In this document: positions 61,601 to 64,000 of the stretch, in pieces
Layout of the letters: every line of letters begins with the position of its first letter
How positions within the stretch are numbered: the stretch's first letter is position 1
Source: Meloidogyne chitwoodi
Lineage: Eukaryota > Nematoda > Chromadorea > Rhabditida > Meloidogynidae
NCBI GenBank assembly: GCA_015183035.1
Contig: JACZZP010000009.1
Span: forward strand, 744,001 to 808,000
Length of the DNA stretch: 64,000 bases
Reading direction: 5' to 3'
Notes under the pieces: generated by a model
Seen by the model: only the letters and a program-made list of their open reading frames with translations
What the model was told of the DNA's origin: nothing
Database searches by the model: none
Position numbers and translations under genes: made by a program

Positions 61601-64000
61601 AAAATTATTATTTAAGTAAAAATAAAATAAATATATTTATTTAAAGAAAAAGAGTATAAAACAATATTATTAATAATAATAAAATAATTAATTGGGTTAT
61701 ATTTTAATTTATTTTATTTAAAAATAATTGGGAAGATTTTTATTTATTAAAAAATACTTGAATTAAATGTTTGACATAATTTAATTTATTATTTAAAACA
61801 TAGTAGAAGTACTTAAATTAAATAGTAAAATGAACAAAATATTTATATTTAAGTGGTTTTAAAAAATAAATAAATTACATAAAAATGCTTGTTTTTATTT
61901 ATTTAAAAGAAGAAAAGTGTTTTTTAACCAATGCCAAAAAAAGAAGAAAAAAAAGAAGAAGAAGAGTGCCAAAATATATTTATTTATTTTATATTTATTT
62001 ATTCTCTTCCTTTTTTTATTTTTTTAGAGTCTGTTGACCGAGAGAGGGCATTGAACATCTGTCAGTCAAAAAAAAAAATATATTTATTTATTTTCTAGAG
62101 GTGAGAATAAATAAATATAAATATATTACTGGCATTGTTTTTGTTGGCACTGAACAACAATAAGAAAAAAAAATAAAACAAAAAAATAATAATGAGATAT
62201 ATTTTATTTATTATAATGAGAAAATAAAGGAGAAAAGAATGTTATAAAAATGTTATTTTTATTTTTATTTGATGAATTAAAGGCAATAAATAAATAAATA
62301 TATTTTAAATTTTAAAAAATACCCAAAGGAATTGGAAAAAAATTTAAAAAAAGAGAATAAAATAAAATAAATATTTAACACTTCTTAAAATCTTAAAATT
62401 GATGAACTGTAAAATATAAATATAAATTAATTTTAATAAATAAATAAATAAAAGATTTTAATTTATTTATTTTTAAAGAAGTTGGAATTAAAAAAAATTA
62501 AATTTTAGTTTTATGTTCAGAAAAGTATTTATTTTATTTATTTTTTAATTTATTTTTTAGTTTTCTTAGAGTTTATAATTTTTTAAAAATAAATAAATTA
62601 ATACATATTTTTTTAAGAAATTATTATATATTTTTTAAAAAATATAACAATTAAAATATTTTATTACCAAAATAAAAAAGAATTTATTTAATTTTTACAA
62701 CCTTTTCAAGGACATTTTCTCTGTTTGTTTTTTGGTTATTTTTAAAATATTTTTTATTTGAAAAAATAATTTTAAAATAATTAAATATTATTTGGGTCAT
62801 CAGAGACAATTAATTAATATAATTAAAGAGAGATATAAATTAATTATTTTATTAATTTTAAATTAAATAAAATAAACAAAATATAATCTCCTCAAATTAT
62901 TTAAAAATAGTAAAAAAATATTATTTAAATAATTTCCATTTTATTTTTAAAATTTCCTTTAAAAGTAATAAAAAATATTTAAACAAACTAAAGGTCAATA
63001 AAGAAGCGAAAAAACGATAAAAATAAAATAGCGGGAAAAGCCAAAAATATTTTAATAAAAAAGTCAGTCAAAAATGGCCGTAAAATCTGCGCAAATAAAA
63101 ATTAACACAAATAAACGCGCACAAATATTTTATTTAATTTTTATGTTCAAAAATTAAATTTTTAAATATTTTTTGGTATTATAAAAATATTTTAAAATTT
63201 AAAAAAAAAGAAATACTTTTATTTTCTTTTTAAAAAATAATATTTATTTAATTCTTTTATTAAATTATATTGTTTTTTATCGGTAAAGGACGATTCAGAG
63301 TAGCTCGTATAACTTTTTTTATTTTAAACCTTTTAAAATAATTTTTATGTCATTCGAAAGAGCTCGAAAAGTGAGTCTTTTCACTAATTAGACTGATCTA
63401 TCAGTTGATTTTTAAAAAAGTTATGTCTGAAAAACGCGAAAATCCCGCTTTTCTACTTTTATTTGAACTATAACTTTTTGTTGTATGATCTGATTTAATC
63501 GGTCCAATTGGTTAAATTAATCCGCTTATCGGATGCTTTCGATTAATAAAAGAATTATTCAGATCGGTTAAGAAATAAAAAAGTTATGGCCAAAAAACAA
63601 CCTGCTACTCTTAATCGTTCCCTACCTTTTATATATTATTTTAACGAAAATAGATTAAATTAGAAATATTTAAATATCTATAGTTTTCCCCTTCTTTAAT
63701 GATAAATTAAAATTAATAAAAATACAAAAAATAACAATAAAAATATAAAAAATATTTTAAAATGTTTTTAAATTTATAAAAGCAAAGAAAAATTAATTTC
63801 TTTAAAATTAAAAAATAAATAATTATAAATTTAGAAAATTAATATATTAGTTAATTTTAAGAGAAAATATAATAAATAATAAATTATAAAATAATTTTGG
63901 AATATTTTTTGGTCCTATTTAATTTTTACAAAATTTTACATTCTCTCATGTCCTTTCAGTAGCGCAAAATAAATAAATTAAAAATAAATTACTTTTTGTG
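58641..64000. other. AT-rich region upstream of GRIP
   Basis: 5.3 kb of very AT-rich sequence dominated by runs of AAATAAATA/TATTTATT and poly-A/T. Apart from the element at 63281-63626 I find no gene, RNA or conserved frame. It may hold GRIP 5' UTR exons and regulatory sequence. Confidence 0.4.
63281..63626. mobile_element. Second copy of the small TIR element
   Basis: Matches 17342-17715 over its length, with scattered differences. It starts CGGTAAAGGACGATTCAGAG and ends CGTTCCCTACC, and shares ATCCGCTTATCGGATGCTTT internally. It lacks the doubled GATTCAGAG terminus, so it is about 30 bp shorter. Flanks show only a short TTTTAT direct repeat. No ORF. Confidence 0.82.

Noticed and set aside
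58641..64000. CRISPR, satellite or other regular array in the AT-rich desert
   Set aside because: TATTTATT-type runs recur irregularly without a fixed unit length or spacer pattern.

Overview
The window reads as nuclear DNA of a nematode, most likely a plant-parasitic tylenchid such as a root-knot nematode. Pointers are strong AT-richness, mostly very short introns (about 40-60 nt) ending in TTTNAG, an FMRFamide-like precursor of the flp-13 type, an MSP-domain sperm protein, and repeated short same-strand gene spacing. The genus is inference. Gene models were built by hand, joining exons through conserved protein families; exact splice sites are predictions.

Layout. 1-3.9 kb, minus: SEC24 (runs off the left edge) downstream of ribosomal protein eL8. 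4.3-7.0 kb, plus: CCR4 deadenylase. 8.06-8.56 kb, minus: a small Cys-rich one-pass membrane protein. 9.3-12.2 kb, plus: isovaleryl-CoA dehydrogenase, with an MSP-like sperm gene nested antisense in its large intron. 12.4-12.9 kb, minus: FLP-13-type neuropeptide precursor. 14.5-16.7 kb, minus: STAM. 17.05-17.86 kb: a terminal-inverted-repeat element with a second element nested inside it, both with 9-bp target-site duplications. 18.4-21.2 kb, plus: mucin-like membrane glycoprotein. 21.7-22.5 kb, plus: sigma-like glutathione S-transferase.

23.4-30.7 kb, minus: a K-Cl cotransporter with alternative 5' exons and a decayed duplicate of its last exon just downstream. 32.1-34.2 kb: a stand-alone TDP-43 N-terminal-domain-like protein and two unrecognised small genes. 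34.7-39.7 kb, minus: NUP88 downstream of FITM2, a likely operon, divergent from a small degenerate-SH2-like gene. 41.3-43.0 kb, plus: two tandem CTR copper transporters. 43.2-44.0 kb, minus: an unrecognised membrane protein. 46.8-49.5 kb, minus: CAAX protease RCE1 plus a detached copy of its last exon. 49.7-50.7 kb, minus: ribulose-phosphate 3-epimerase. 51.0-58.6 kb, minus: a seven-PDZ GRIP scaffold with a candidate internal first exon for a PDZ4-7-only isoform. 58.6-64 kb: AT-rich desert with a second copy of the small repeat element.

The genes are mostly unrelated housekeeping, neuronal and membrane functions. The clearest structural themes are same-strand clusters that may be operons (eL8-SEC24, FITM2-NUP88, GRIP-RPE-RCE1, CTR-CTR), two independent duplications of terminal exons placed downstream of their parent genes, and alternative-first-exon architecture in KCC and GRIP. 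I found no clearly novel multi-gene system.
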